Part shown: positions 22,496 to 30,763 of the stretch, in pieces | Position numbering within the stretch: position 1 is the stretch's first letter | How the letters are laid out: each line of letters begins with the position of its first letter | Source: DASUWK01 sp036378435 | Lineage (GTDB): Bacteria; Chloroflexota; Dormibacteria; Dormibacterales; Dormibacteraceae | Direction: 5' to 3' | DNA: 64,000 nt | Assembly (NCBI GenBank): GCA_036378435.1 | Contig: DASUWK010000067.1 | Coordinates: forward strand, 21,956 to 85,955 | Notes under the pieces: generated by a model | What the model was told of the DNA's origin: nothing | Seen by the model: only the letters and a program-made list of their open reading frames with translations | Database searches by the model: none | Position numbers and translations under genes: made by a program

Positions 22496-23232
22496 ACCCG
22501 CTTCCCGAACGGCATCAGGTAGCCGAGCGTCGAGTCGAACTTCGACTGTTGGATCGCCTTGGCGGGATCGACGCCTTTGGGGCAGACGGCGGAGCACTCA
22601 CCGACGAACGAGCACTCCCAGATGCCCTCCGAGCTGCGGACGACCGCCTTGCGCTCGGCGTTCCCGTGGTCGCGCGGGTCGAGGTCGTAGCGCCGCGCCA
22701 GCGCGATGGCGGCGGGACCGAGGAACTCCGGGGTGTGGCCGTAGACCGGGCAGGCGGAGTAGCAGAGCATGCAGTTGATGCAGAGGCTGTACTGGCGGAA
22801 CTGGTCTGTCTCCTCGGTCAGCACGCGGTGCTCGCCCCCGCCGAGCGGGCTGCCCGCCTCGTTCACGACCCAGGGCTTGACGCTCTGCAGCTTCTCGAGA
22901 AATGGGTCGATGTCGACGACGAGGTCGCGGATGATCGCGAAGTTCGCGAGCGGCTCGACGGTCAGCTCGCGGCCGTAGTCACGCAGAAAGGCGGCGCAGG
23001 TCAGCTTCGGCTCGCCGTTGACCATCATCCCGCAGCTGCCGCAGATGCCCATCCGGCACGACCACCGATAGCTCAGAGAGCCGTCGATGTTCGTCTTGAT
23101 GTAGTTGAGGGCGTCGAGGACGACGTGGTCCTCCTGGTACGGGACCTCGTATGTCTGCCTGCGCGGCTTCTTGTCCTGGGCGGGGTCGAAGCGCGTGGTG
23201 GTGACTTTGATCGTCGCTGTTGCGGTGGCCAA
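22492..23232 (-). CDS. frdB: Fumarate reductase/succinate dehydrogenase iron-sulfur subunit
   Basis: The 246-residue protein has a [2Fe-2S] domain (WSCRMGICGSCGMMVNG and LTCAA) and a C-terminal two-cluster domain (CINCMLCYSACP and CSFVGECSAVCPKGVDP). The domain order and length are normal. It lies 8 nt downstream of frdA and overlaps frdC. It is clearly distinct from the SdhB encoded at 17832-18611. Confidence 0.9.
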   Translation of the reverse strand: MATATATIKVTTTRFDPAQDKKPRRQTYEVPYQEDHVVLDALNYIKTNIDGSLSYRWSCRMGICGSCGMMVNGEPKLTCAAFLRDYGRELTVEPLANFAIIRDLVVDIDPFLEKLQSVKPWVVNEAGSPLGGGEHRVLTEETDQFRQYSLCINCMLCYSACPVYGHTPEFLGPAAIALARRYDLDPRDHGNAERKAVVRSSEGIWECSFVGECSAVCPKGVDPAKAIQQSKFDSTLGYLMPFGKRV

Positions 23233-23240
23233 GTCTCTCC

Positions 23241-24953
23241 TCAGTAAGTGCGGGCCTGCGGCTCGAAGCGGCCGAGGTGGACGTCGATGTACTCGAGCTT
23301 CGGCGGGCCCTCTGCCTGCCTGTGCGCAAGCGTGTGCTTGAGGTATTTCTCGTCGTTGCGCTCTGGAAAGTCGCGCCGCGAGTGTGCGCCGCGAGACTCG
23401 TCTCGCTTGAAAGCGGAAACGGCCATCGTCTCCGCAACCTCGAGCATGAAGTCGAGCTCGAGGGCTGACACCAGCTCGGTGTTGAACGCGCGCGACGAGT
23501 CGTCGAGGTGCGCCTGGTAGAAGCGCTGGCGCAGGGCCGCGATGCCCTCGACCGCGCGCTGGAGCCCGTCCTTGGTGCGGAAGACGCCGACCTCGCGGTC
23601 CATCAGCTGCTGCAGCTCCTGGCGCAGCACGCCGACGCGCTCGGTGCCCTTGGCGCCGTCGCGAAGGGCGCTCTCGATGCGCTTGGTCTCATCTTTCAAG
23701 AGCGTGTCGACCGGGTTCGCGGTGGGCGCCTTGGCGTCGATCGCGTAGCGCGAGGCGGCGCGTCCCGCCGCCGCACCGAAGACCAGGCATTCCGTGAGGG
23801 AGTTCGAGCCCAGCCGGTTGGCGCCGTTGAGCCCGACGTTCGCGCACTCACCCGCTGCGTAGAGGCCGGCCACCGGCGTGGCACCGCTCATGTCGGCGTG
23901 CACGCCGCCCATCATGTAGTGCTCCACCGGCCGCACCGGCATCGGCTCCTTGACGATGTCGATGCCCATGTACTCGAGCATCAGCTCGCGCATGAATGGC
24001 AGCTTGGTGTTGATCGTCTTCTCACCCAGGTGGCGCACATCGAGGTGCATGTAGTCGCCGTACTGCCCCGAGTAGCCGTTACCCGCCTCGAACTCGGTGA
24101 TCATCGCGCGCGAGATGATGTCGCGCGGCCCGAGCTCCATCTTGTTGGGCACGTACTTGGTCAGGAAGCGCTCGCCGTTCCTGTCGGTGAGGTAGCCGCC
24201 CTCGCCGCGCACGCCCTCGGTGATGAGGATGCCCGTGCTGGGCATGCCGGTGGGATGGAACTGGATGAACTCCATGTCCTTCAGCGGAACGCCCGCGCGA
24301 TACGCGAGCGCCATGCCGTCGCCGGTGCAGATGCTGCCGTTGGTGCTGAATGCGTACACGCGGCCGTTGCCGCCGGTGGCGAGGACGACGGCCTTCGCCG
24401 GGATGGCCTGGATGTTGCCGGTCTTGATGTCCAGCGCGATCACGCCTTCGCAGCGGCCGTCCTCCATCAGGAGGCTGGTCACGAACCACTCGTCGTGGCG
24501 GGTGACGTCCGCGTACTGAAGGCTGGTCTGGAAGAGCGTGTGAAGCAGATGGAAGCCGCTCTTGTCAGCGGCGAAGCAGGTGCGCCAGACGCTCATACCG
24601 CCGAAGGGCCGCACGGCGATCCGGCCGTCGGCCTCGCGGCTCCAAGGGCAGCCCCAATGCTCGAGCTGGACCAGCTCGTAGGGCGCCTCGCGCACGAAGA
24701 TGTCGACGACGTCCTGGTCCGCCAAGTAGTCGCTGCCCTTGACGGTGTCGAACGCGTGGTTCTCGAGGCTGTCCTCTTCGCGCATGACCGCCGCGGCGCC
24801 ACCTTCGGCGGAGACCGTGTGGCTGCGCATCGGATAGACCTTGGAGACGAGACCGATGCGGAGCCCGGGCCTGACCTCGGCCGCGGCGATCGCCGCCCGC
24901 AGGCCGGCTGCCCCGCCGCCCACGATCAGGACGTCGTAGATCGGGGAATCCAT
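23241..24953 (-). CDS. frdA: Fumarate reductase/succinate dehydrogenase flavoprotein subunit
   Basis: The 570-residue protein has an FAD-binding start (DVLIVGGGAAGLRAAIAAAE), the covalent-flavin His in YPMRSHTVSAEGGAAAV, QFHPTGMPSTG, TEGVRGEGGYL, the catalytic Arg in LGPRDIISRAM, and NGANRLGSNSLTECLVFG. A long antisense frame (23508-24989) is a shadow of its GC-rich third positions. With frdB, C and D it forms a four-subunit complex. Direction (fumarate reduction or succinate oxidation) cannot be read from sequence. Confidence 0.9.
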   Translation of the reverse strand: MDSPIYDVLIVGGGAAGLRAAIAAAEVRPGLRIGLVSKVYPMRSHTVSAEGGAAAVMREEDSLENHAFDTVKGSDYLADQDVVDIFVREAPYELVQLEHWGCPWSREADGRIAVRPFGGMSVWRTCFAADKSGFHLLHTLFQTSLQYADVTRHDEWFVTSLLMEDGRCEGVIALDIKTGNIQAIPAKAVVLATGGNGRVYAFSTNGSICTGDGMALAYRAGVPLKDMEFIQFHPTGMPSTGILITEGVRGEGGYLTDRNGERFLTKYVPNKMELGPRDIISRAMITEFEAGNGYSGQYGDYMHLDVRHLGEKTINTKLPFMRELMLEYMGIDIVKEPMPVRPVEHYMMGGVHADMSGATPVAGLYAAGECANVGLNGANRLGSNSLTECLVFGAAAGRAASRYAIDAKAPTANPVDTLLKDETKRIESALRDGAKGTERVGVLRQELQQLMDREVGVFRTKDGLQRAVEGIAALRQRFYQAHLDDSSRAFNTELVSALELDFMLEVAETMAVSAFKRDESRGAHSRRDFPERNDEKYLKHTLAHRQAEGPPKLEYIDVHLGRFEPQARTY

Positions 24954-24978
24954 CGCCGAGCGAAAATGCTAGCCGCTT

Positions 24979-26139
24979 GTGAGCGTTGACCATCCGGGCG
25001 TGCCCCTTTGGGAGCCGCCCAACGTCCGCGGCCGCGGCCGCATTCCCGAGCGAGCGTCCACCGTGATCGTCGGCGGCGGCCTGACCGGCGTCGCCCTTCT
25101 CCGCGAGCTCCCGGATGCGGTGCTGCTGGAACGCGCCTCGCTCGCCGCCGGCGCCAGCGGGCGCAACGCAGGGTTCCTGCTGGCGGGCGTCGCTTCCAAC
25201 TATGCGGCCGCCGCCGGCCAGTACGGGCGGAGCCTGACCGGGGAGATCTGGGCCTTCACCTCCGAGAACCGTGAGCGGCTGGCGGAAGCGCTGGGCGGCA
25301 CCGCCGAGCTGCGGCGGCGCGGTTCCTGGACCGTGGCCGCCAGCGCACCGGAGGCGGACCAGCTGCGAGCGTCCGAGGAGCTCCTGCACGAGGATGGGTT
25401 CGAGGGCGAGTGGCTGCAGCACCCGGCGGGGCTGGAGCCGTTTCACGGCGCGCTGCTCAACCCGCGCGACGCGGAGCTGAACCCGTCGCTCGCCGTCGGC
25501 GAGCTGGCGCGACCGTGCCTGGACCGCGTGGTCGAAGGCGCGCAAGTGACTGCGCTGGAGGTGGGGGCTGGCCGCGTCCGGGTGGTGTTGGAGTCAGGCG
25601 AGCACGTCGTCGCCGAGAACGTGGTGGTCGCCACCAACGCCCACATCACCCAGCTGCTGCCCGAGCTGCCGGTGACGCCCATGCGGGCACAGATGGCCGC
25701 CACCGTGCCGACCAACGTGCCCATGGCCTTCCGGCCCGCTTACGGCGACCACGGCTACCAGTACTGGCGGCAGCGCGCCGACGGCCGCGTGCTGGTGGGC
25801 GGCTACCGGAAGCTGGCCCTGGAGGCCGAGGAGACGGCTGTGGAAACGCCGACCGCCGAGATCCAGGCGCACCTCGACGCGCACCTGCGACTGCTCGGCG
25901 CGGGCGGGCTGCAGATCACCCACCGCTGGGCCGGGATCATGGGGTTCACGCCCGACGGGCTGCCGCTGGTCGGCGCCGTGCCGGGCGCGAGCGGCGTCTT
26001 CGTCTGTGGCGGCTACACCGGGCACGGTTTCGGTTTCGCCGCCGAATGCGCCCGGCGGCTGGCCGCTCAGATCACGGGCGGGCCGCCGGCGCCCTCCTGG
26101 CTCGACCCGGGCAGGTTCTCCGCGATCCCCGCCGCGTAG
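24979..26139 (+). CDS. FAD-dependent amine/glycine oxidase-like oxidoreductase (DAO family)
   Basis: The 386-residue protein has a dinucleotide-binding motif (TVIVGGGLTGVALLREL), AAGASGRNAGFLLAG, and the DAO-family ending (HRWAGIMGFTPDGLPLVGAVPG, then CGGYTGHGFGFAAECARRLA). Such enzymes oxidise amino acids or amines in the cytoplasm. The substrate is unknown. It diverges from frdA by 25 nt, and its 3' end overlaps the convergent PfkB-like gene by 73 nt. Confidence 0.85.
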   Translation: MSVDHPGVPLWEPPNVRGRGRIPERASTVIVGGGLTGVALLRELPDAVLLERASLAAGASGRNAGFLLAGVASNYAAAAGQYGRSLTGEIWAFTSENRERLAEALGGTAELRRRGSWTVAASAPEADQLRASEELLHEDGFEGEWLQHPAGLEPFHGALLNPRDAELNPSLAVGELARPCLDRVVEGAQVTALEVGAGRVRVVLESGEHVVAENVVVATNAHITQLLPELPVTPMRAQMAATVPTNVPMAFRPAYGDHGYQYWRQRADGRVLVGGYRKLALEAEETAVETPTAEIQAHLDAHLRLLGAGGLQITHRWAGIMGFTPDGLPLVGAVPGASGVFVCGGYTGHGFGFAAECARRLAAQITGGPPAPSWLDPGRFSAIPAA

Positions 26140-26651
26140 ACCATCGCGCGCCCGGCGGCCTCGACCGGCATCGCGCCGTCGAGATAGGCCGAGCAAAGGG
26201 CGGCGGCGAAAGCCGAGGGGTTGGCGCCGGCGCCGGGAGGCGCCGGGACGCGGCGCCCGAACAGCTCGGCGCCGCGCTCGCCGAGGAGCAACACGGGCAG
26301 TCGCGACAGTCCCTCCAGCGGCACGCCCAGGGCCTCGGCGTCGCGCCGCGTAGCAAGCAGGATGTCGGGGCGCAGCTTCGCCAGCTCGAAAGCCAGCTGG
26401 GCGCCGTCGCGCGCGGGCGCGTCGCTCCCGGCCAGGTCGACGGCCACCATCGCGTTGCGCCGCCGCACGATTTCGACCGCGCGCCGTGCCGGCTCTGTGA
26501 ACAGCGACGAACCCGGCAGATGCAGCAGCCACGCGTCCTCCAGCTGCTCCTCGCGCAGGTCCTGCTCCTGCTCCACCGTGATCAGCAGCACCGGTTCCCC
26601 CAGCCTCTCGGCGGCCGCGACGAAGCCGGCGTCACCGAGCGAGACGAGCAC
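26067..26651 (-). CDS. Degenerate PfkB/ribokinase-fold protein
   Basis: The 194-residue protein aligns with the C-terminal two thirds of PfkB kinases: LLHLPGSSLF, RRNAMVAVDLAG, LRPDILLATRRDAEAL, LPVLLLGERGAELFG, and finally PPGAGANPSAFAAALCSAYLDG. In active kinases this last block reads DTTGAGDAF, with Asp as catalytic base; here it is GAGA-N. The N-terminal sugar-binding part is also missing. It is therefore a probable non-kinase or decaying gene. GTG at 26651 starts it; the 3' end overlaps the oxidoreductase. Confidence 0.65.
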   Translation of the reverse strand: MLVSLGDAGFVAAAERLGEPVLLITVEQEQDLREEQLEDAWLLHLPGSSLFTEPARRAVEIVRRRNAMVAVDLAGSDAPARDGAQLAFELAKLRPDILLATRRDAEALGVPLEGLSRLPVLLLGERGAELFGRRVPAPPGAGANPSAFAAALCSAYLDGAMPVEAAGRAMVYAAGIAENLPGSSQEGAGGPPVI

Positions 26652-26806
26652 GGCCGGTCAGGGTAGCGGTTTGCCGCGCTCACACCCGCTTCGGCGGAGT
26701 TCGCAAATCCGCCAAGTTGGCGTTATAGTTCGCGCAAATCGCCTGGGGGCGTCGGGCGCAGTATCCCGTCGGGCCTGGGGCAACAGAGGATCAAGGAGGC
26801 TCGAGG

Positions 26807-27088
26807 GTGAGTTTCGAGGACAAGACGCTTACCTGCCGCGACTGCGGCCGGGAATTTATTTTCACGGCCGGCGAGCAGGAGTTCTATCAGTCGAGGGGGC
26901 TCATGAACGAGCCCCGCAGGTGCCCTGAATGTCGCAGCGCCAGGCGCTCGGCGGATGGCGGCCGGCCGCAGCGTGAGATGCACGATGTCATCTGCTCCAA
27001 CTGTGGCAAGCCGACGCAGGTGCCGTTCGTGCCGACCGGCGCGCGACCTGTGTATTGCCTGGACTGTTTCCAGACGGTCAGAACCTAG
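26807..27088 (+). CDS. Double zinc-ribbon protein (zf-trcl/CxxC type)
   Basis: The 93-residue protein has an N-terminal ribbon (LTCRDCGREFIFTAGEQEFY, then RCPECRSARR) and a C-terminal ribbon (ICSNCGKPTQVPFVPTGARPVYCLDCF). The GTG start follows AAGGAGG. A promoter-like TATAGT lies near 26724-26729. Such proteins are common in Chloroflexi and other soil bacteria and bind Zn, possibly nucleic acids; the function is not known. The stop shares CTAG with the convergent methyltransferase. Confidence 0.85.
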   Translation: MSFEDKTLTCRDCGREFIFTAGEQEFYQSRGLMNEPRRCPECRSARRSADGGRPQREMHDVICSNCGKPTQVPFVPTGARPVYCLDCFQTVRT

Positions 27089-27807
27089 CCCAGGCGTTTC
27101 GCATAGAGCAGGTGCTCGCGCGCGCCGCGCGCGCCGCGCACCGGCGATTCCACATCTCCTTCTACTGACCAACCCGCGCGCTCGACGCCGGCCATCGCCA
27201 GCTCGAGCGCGCGTCCAACGCTCTCATCGTCGAGCGGCGCGGACGGGAGGCCGAGCTCGAACATCGGCTTGACGAGCCCGATCAGCTTGGCGCCGCTTGC
27301 GATCTCGATCCGCTCCAGCTGCGGCACCGCGGCCGCGAGCGACAGATAAGAAACGTCGACTGTGAAGAGCGCGACCGGCTCGGGGACCTGGCGCCTCGTG
27401 AGGTCGCCGAGGTTGACGCCTTCGAGGTTCACCACCCGCTTGTCCTGGCGCAGCGCGCCCCTCAGCTGGCCGTGGCCGGCGTCGACCGCGTAGACGATCC
27501 GCGCGCCCCGTTCGAGCAGCACGGTGGTGAAACCGCCGGCTGCGGCGCCGACGTCGAGCGCAGCCTTGCCGCTGGGGTCGACCCTGAACGCGTCGAGCGC
27601 GGCGCGGAGCTTGGCTTCGCCTCGCAGCGGCCCGGTTTTGACGTCCGCGACCAGCTCGCGGAACGTGCGCAGGGGCCTCCGGACCGGCCGCGTCACCGGC
27701 TCTGCAAGCCGCGGGCGGGCCATCTGCCGCGTCGTCTTCTGCGGTTCTCGCTCACGCACCGAGGTGCGCTCGCTGCGATCCTCGGCGACTCCTTGCATCT
27801 GGCGCAC
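27085..27807 (-). CDS. TlyA/FtsJ-like RNA methyltransferase
   Basis: The SAM-binding motif ALDVGAAAGGFTTVLLERGAR follows LRGEAKLRAALDAFRVD, as in TlyA rRNA 2'-O-methyltransferases. VALFTVDVSYLSL and KLIGLVKPMFEL are further FtsJ-type motifs. The N-terminal S4 RNA-binding domain of TlyA is absent and replaced by a basic stretch. The start is unclear: GTG 27807, ATG 27798 or ATG 27723, none with a good RBS. It probably methylates rRNA. Confidence 0.75.
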   Translation of the reverse strand: MRQMQGVAEDRSERTSVREREPQKTTRQMARPRLAEPVTRPVRRPLRTFRELVADVKTGPLRGEAKLRAALDAFRVDPSGKAALDVGAAAGGFTTVLLERGARIVYAVDAGHGQLRGALRQDKRVVNLEGVNLGDLTRRQVPEPVALFTVDVSYLSLAAAVPQLERIEIASGAKLIGLVKPMFELGLPSAPLDDESVGRALELAMAGVERAGWSVEGDVESPVRGARGAREHLLYAKRLG

Positions 27808-27849
27808 CTGCGGGGTCGCATAGCTCGGCGCCGGACCTGTCCGGAGGCC

Positions 27850-28143
27850 CTACTCGCGGTAGCGGTAGACGATGCGGCCGCGCGTGAGGTCGTAGGGGCT
27901 CAGCTCGACCCGAATGCGGTCGCCGGGCGTGATCCGGATGAAATAGCGGCGCATCCTGCCGGCTGCATACGCGACGAGCTTGTGGCCGTTCTCGAGCTCG
28001 ACCTCGAACATCGCGTTGGGCAGCGCCTGGCTCACAGTCGCGTCCATCACGACCGCGGCTTCTTTGACGGGTTCCTGGTCTGTGTCGCGCGGAGCTCGTC
28101 TTTGCTTGCGCGGACCGCCACGGCCTTGTGATCGGGGAGGCAA
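27850..28143 (-). CDS. infA: Translation initiation factor IF-1
   Basis: The OB-fold is clear: ALPNAMFEVELENGHKLVAYAAGRMRRYFIRITPGDRIRVELSPYDLTRGRIVYRYRE is nearly canonical IF-1. The protein is 97 residues instead of about 72 because the TTG at 28143 adds a basic N-terminal extension. ATG 28047 would cut into the first strand, so an upstream start is needed. It is not in a ribosomal-protein operon, but sits between a methyltransferase and plsC. Confidence 0.85.
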   Translation of the reverse strand: MPPRSQGRGGPRKQRRAPRDTDQEPVKEAAVVMDATVSQALPNAMFEVELENGHKLVAYAAGRMRRYFIRITPGDRIRVELSPYDLTRGRIVYRYRE

Positions 28144-28156
28144 ATCGCCCTACAGA

Positions 28157-28969
28157 CTAATTGTTCTGCCGCCAGCGGTCGATCCAATTTCCGCTGACTT
28201 CCGGCGCATCTTTGGCGTCCGCCAGCGCACGCACCGCCGCCTCGATCCGCTTGGTGAAGTCTTTCGACGTGTCCCCGCGCGCGGGGTCGAGCGGCCGGCC
28301 AATCCGAATCGTGACCGGCGCCGGCAGCGGAAGGCGCGTGCCTTTCGGCATCACGCGCAGCGTTCCGCGCAGGAACATCGGCACCACCGGGGTCCGGTTC
28401 GCCACTGCCAGGTGCCCGATGCCCGGCTTGAACTCGCCGATCCGGCCGTCAGTGGTGCGCGTGCCCTCCGCATAGACCAGCAGGTTCCAGCCCGCTCGCA
28501 GCAGTCGGCCCGACGCATCCAGCACGCCGGCCGCGCTGCCGCTGCGCGCGAATGGGAACGTGTTGAGGTACAAGCTGAGCACGCGCCCGAGCAGCGGGCG
28601 TTCGTAGAAGTAATCGGCGGCGGCGGCCACGACCGTGCGCTCGCGGACGCGATCGGGCATCGACTGCAGCAGCAGCGGCGTGTCCGCGTGGCTGGTGTGG
28701 TTCGGCGCGAAGATGACCGGCCGGTCGAGCGTGCGCAGCCATTCCGCGCCTTCGATGCGCGGGTGCGTCATCAGCTCGTTGACGGGCATCATCAGGCCGC
28801 GCTGGATCAGGTAGCGCAGTGAGCGCACCGGCTCGCGCCGAGCCCACTCCAGGCTCTCGGGAGCGTCGGGAATGACGCGCGCCGGCTCGGGCCACGAATG
28901 CGGCCTCGGCCCGCGCCAGTGAAAACCGCGGCGCATGAGGCGAAGGTCGTCGACGGGTGTGAAGGTCAT
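28157..28969 (-). CDS. plsC: 1-acyl-glycerol-3-phosphate acyltransferase family protein
   Basis: The 270-residue protein carries the acyltransferase motifs NHTSHADTPLLL (HX4D), FPFARSG, YAEGTRTTDG and VVPMFLRGTLRVMPKG. A membrane-associated N-terminal helix precedes them. It should transfer an acyl chain to lysophosphatidate or a related acceptor. ATG at 28969 overlaps the LarA-like stop (ATGA), so the two are co-translated. A link to the acyl-CoA reductase upstream is possible. Confidence 0.8.
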   Translation of the reverse strand: MTFTPVDDLRLMRRGFHWRGPRPHSWPEPARVIPDAPESLEWARREPVRSLRYLIQRGLMMPVNELMTHPRIEGAEWLRTLDRPVIFAPNHTSHADTPLLLQSMPDRVRERTVVAAAADYFYERPLLGRVLSLYLNTFPFARSGSAAGVLDASGRLLRAGWNLLVYAEGTRTTDGRIGEFKPGIGHLAVANRTPVVPMFLRGTLRVMPKGTRLPLPAPVTIRIGRPLDPARGDTSKDFTKRIEAAVRALADAKDAPEVSGNWIDRWRQNN

Positions 28970-30543
28970 GTCACGTGAGCGAGCAGCAGCGGCGGCGTGC
29001 GCAGGTGAGTCACCGACGGGTGACGGCCGACTGTCTGCTCCGCGATCTCGAAGGCGTCCTCGAGCGTGCTGGCCGCTTTGAACCCGAGACGGTGCACGGT
29101 CTCCCGCTCGCCACCGACGACGATCACGGCGCCCAGGTGCTGCAGCGCGTGCGCCGCCCAGTACCACGCATAGAACGGGTGCACCCCGTGGTACGCGTAG
29201 GACTGGCGGTACAGCTGGCGGTACCACGGATCCTCGGCAAAGCGCGCTTCGTACTTGGTCTCGATGACCGCGGGATCAAGCGTGTCCGCCAGCACCTCGT
29301 CGTAGAAATCGATGTAGCTCGGGTGTTGGATGGAGTCGAACTCGTAGCGGCACGGGTGCGTCATGATCACGACCCCGCCCTGGCGCACCACCGGCTGTCC
29401 GCGGTAGAGGTTGAAGAGATAGCCCAGGCCCAGGCAGACGACGAGCACCGGGTTCAGGATCGAGTTGACGTTGTAGGGCCCGAGGTAAGGGATGCCCATC
29501 GTGACGATGTCGGTCTGACCTTCGATCTCGACACCCATCTGCTTGCGCACGTTCTCGAGGCTCCGCTCGTGCACCTCGTCAACCTGGCCGGCGTGCACGC
29601 CGGTGAGCCCGTAGGGCGCGCGCAGCGAGTGAAAGATGTTGCGCTTGACGCCGGCCGGGGCGATGTCAGTCAGCTGCTTCATCGCGAAGAAGGCGGCCTG
29701 GTCGCGCGGCGTCCAGTCGGTCTCGCGCTTCTGCAGGAACTCGACCATCGCCGGGAAGGAATGGTTGTTGACCGTGGTCTCGATGTGAAACACGCGGACG
29801 GCGTCTTCGATCAGCTGGCCCTGGCGGATGCACGCGTGGTGCAGCGCGGAGTCCGGCGGGTGCATGTAGGAGCGCGAGCCGAGCAGCGTCTTCACGTTGT
29901 GGTGCGGGCGCACGCTGCGGTAGCTGCCCAGGCCGGTGGCCATCGACTTGTGACCGCCGTCCATCGGCACCAGCGTGAGGTTGACGTAGACGACCAGGTC
30001 TGACTCGGCCGCGCGGCGGCTGAGCGTGACCTCTTCGTCCTGGTTGGTCTTGCCGATGACCACGTTGCCGTCCGGGTCCTCGCCGTCGTGGTTGTAGAGG
30101 CGGTCGGGCCAGAAGGTGTTGAAGACGCGGTCGCCGACGATGTGCCGGATCTCGTCGGCGGTCATGCGGCGGTGCAGGCTGTTGGCGGCGATCAGGTGGA
30201 CGTCTTCGACGCCGGCCTCGGCCGCCATCTCGAGCACCTCTTCGATGACCAGCTGCCTGACGTCGGGTTCGACCATCGGCGGCAGCGGCAGCGAAAGGTC
30301 GTCGAAGGCGATCGTCAGCTTCATGTTGGGGCGCAGCAGCGCCTTCAGGGGGTCGTCCTCGAGAGGCTTGGCGAGCGCGCGCCTGATGGCGCGCTCGGGG
30401 TGGGCCAGCGGCTCCAGGGGGTCGGGCGGGTACACGACGCGCGAGCCCAGCGGGAGCCGCTCCAGGCGCACGCCCTCGCCGAAGTGGAACAGCACCGGCG
30501 GTGTGTTGCGGTCGACTTCGATGACGGCGCCTGGCCTGGGCAC
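28966..30543 (-). CDS. Lactate racemase-like (LarA/DUF2088) protein
   Basis: The 525-residue protein shows the LarA N-terminal pattern (KLTIAFDDLSLPLPPM, followed by VEDVHLIAANSLHRRMTADEIRHIVG). His and Lys are also present in PMDGGHKSMATGLGSYRS and a long C-terminal domain follows. LarA uses a nickel-pincer cofactor; whether this paralogue does is unknown because larBCE genes are not in the window. GTG at 30543 follows GAAGGAG. It is upstream of and coupled to plsC. Confidence 0.75.
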   Translation of the reverse strand: MPRPGAVIEVDRNTPPVLFHFGEGVRLERLPLGSRVVYPPDPLEPLAHPERAIRRALAKPLEDDPLKALLRPNMKLTIAFDDLSLPLPPMVEPDVRQLVIEEVLEMAAEAGVEDVHLIAANSLHRRMTADEIRHIVGDRVFNTFWPDRLYNHDGEDPDGNVVIGKTNQDEEVTLSRRAAESDLVVYVNLTLVPMDGGHKSMATGLGSYRSVRPHHNVKTLLGSRSYMHPPDSALHHACIRQGQLIEDAVRVFHIETTVNNHSFPAMVEFLQKRETDWTPRDQAAFFAMKQLTDIAPAGVKRNIFHSLRAPYGLTGVHAGQVDEVHERSLENVRKQMGVEIEGQTDIVTMGIPYLGPYNVNSILNPVLVVCLGLGYLFNLYRGQPVVRQGGVVIMTHPCRYEFDSIQHPSYIDFYDEVLADTLDPAVIETKYEARFAEDPWYRQLYRQSYAYHGVHPFYAWYWAAHALQHLGAVIVVGGERETVHRLGFKAASTLEDAFEIAEQTVGRHPSVTHLRTPPLLLAHVT

Positions 30544-30662
30544 TAGGCTCCTTCTCCCACGCTTGTCGTCCCACCACCCAGACCCCCCGCCCAGGGGGTG
30601 CGGCGGGAGCGTATTGGGGGGCCGAAAAGAGTGTCAACACTGCCCGTTAAGCCGCCGCCATA

Positions 30663-30728
30663 CCCGCGTTCGCCGGCGAACGTGGCAATTGAGGCCCCGC
30701 GATACCCGCGTTTGCCGGCGAACGCGGC
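30663..30728. repeat. Paired palindromes, 42-nt spacing (locus D)
   Basis: Two related palindromes, CGTTCGCCGGCGAACG at 30667-30682 and CGTTTGCCGGCGAACG at 30709-30724, lie in matching flanks (ATACCCGCGTT and ACG-GGCAAT). They form a tandem repeat of period 42. They occupy the 220-nt gap between the alcohol dehydrogenase stop and the LarA-like start. The spacing equals that of the CCGCGGCCGGCCGCGG pairs at the three other loci. Confidence 0.75.
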
Positions 30729-30763
30729 AATCAAGGGCGACGCGGCAACCGCAGACAAGACGC

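Noticed and set aside
23508..24989. 493-codon open frame antisense to frdA
   Set aside because: It mirrors the coding strand of a clear flavoprotein gene, has no domain, and reflects GC-rich third positions. The same applies to long shadows at 20487-21716, 16198-17706 and 45611-47080.
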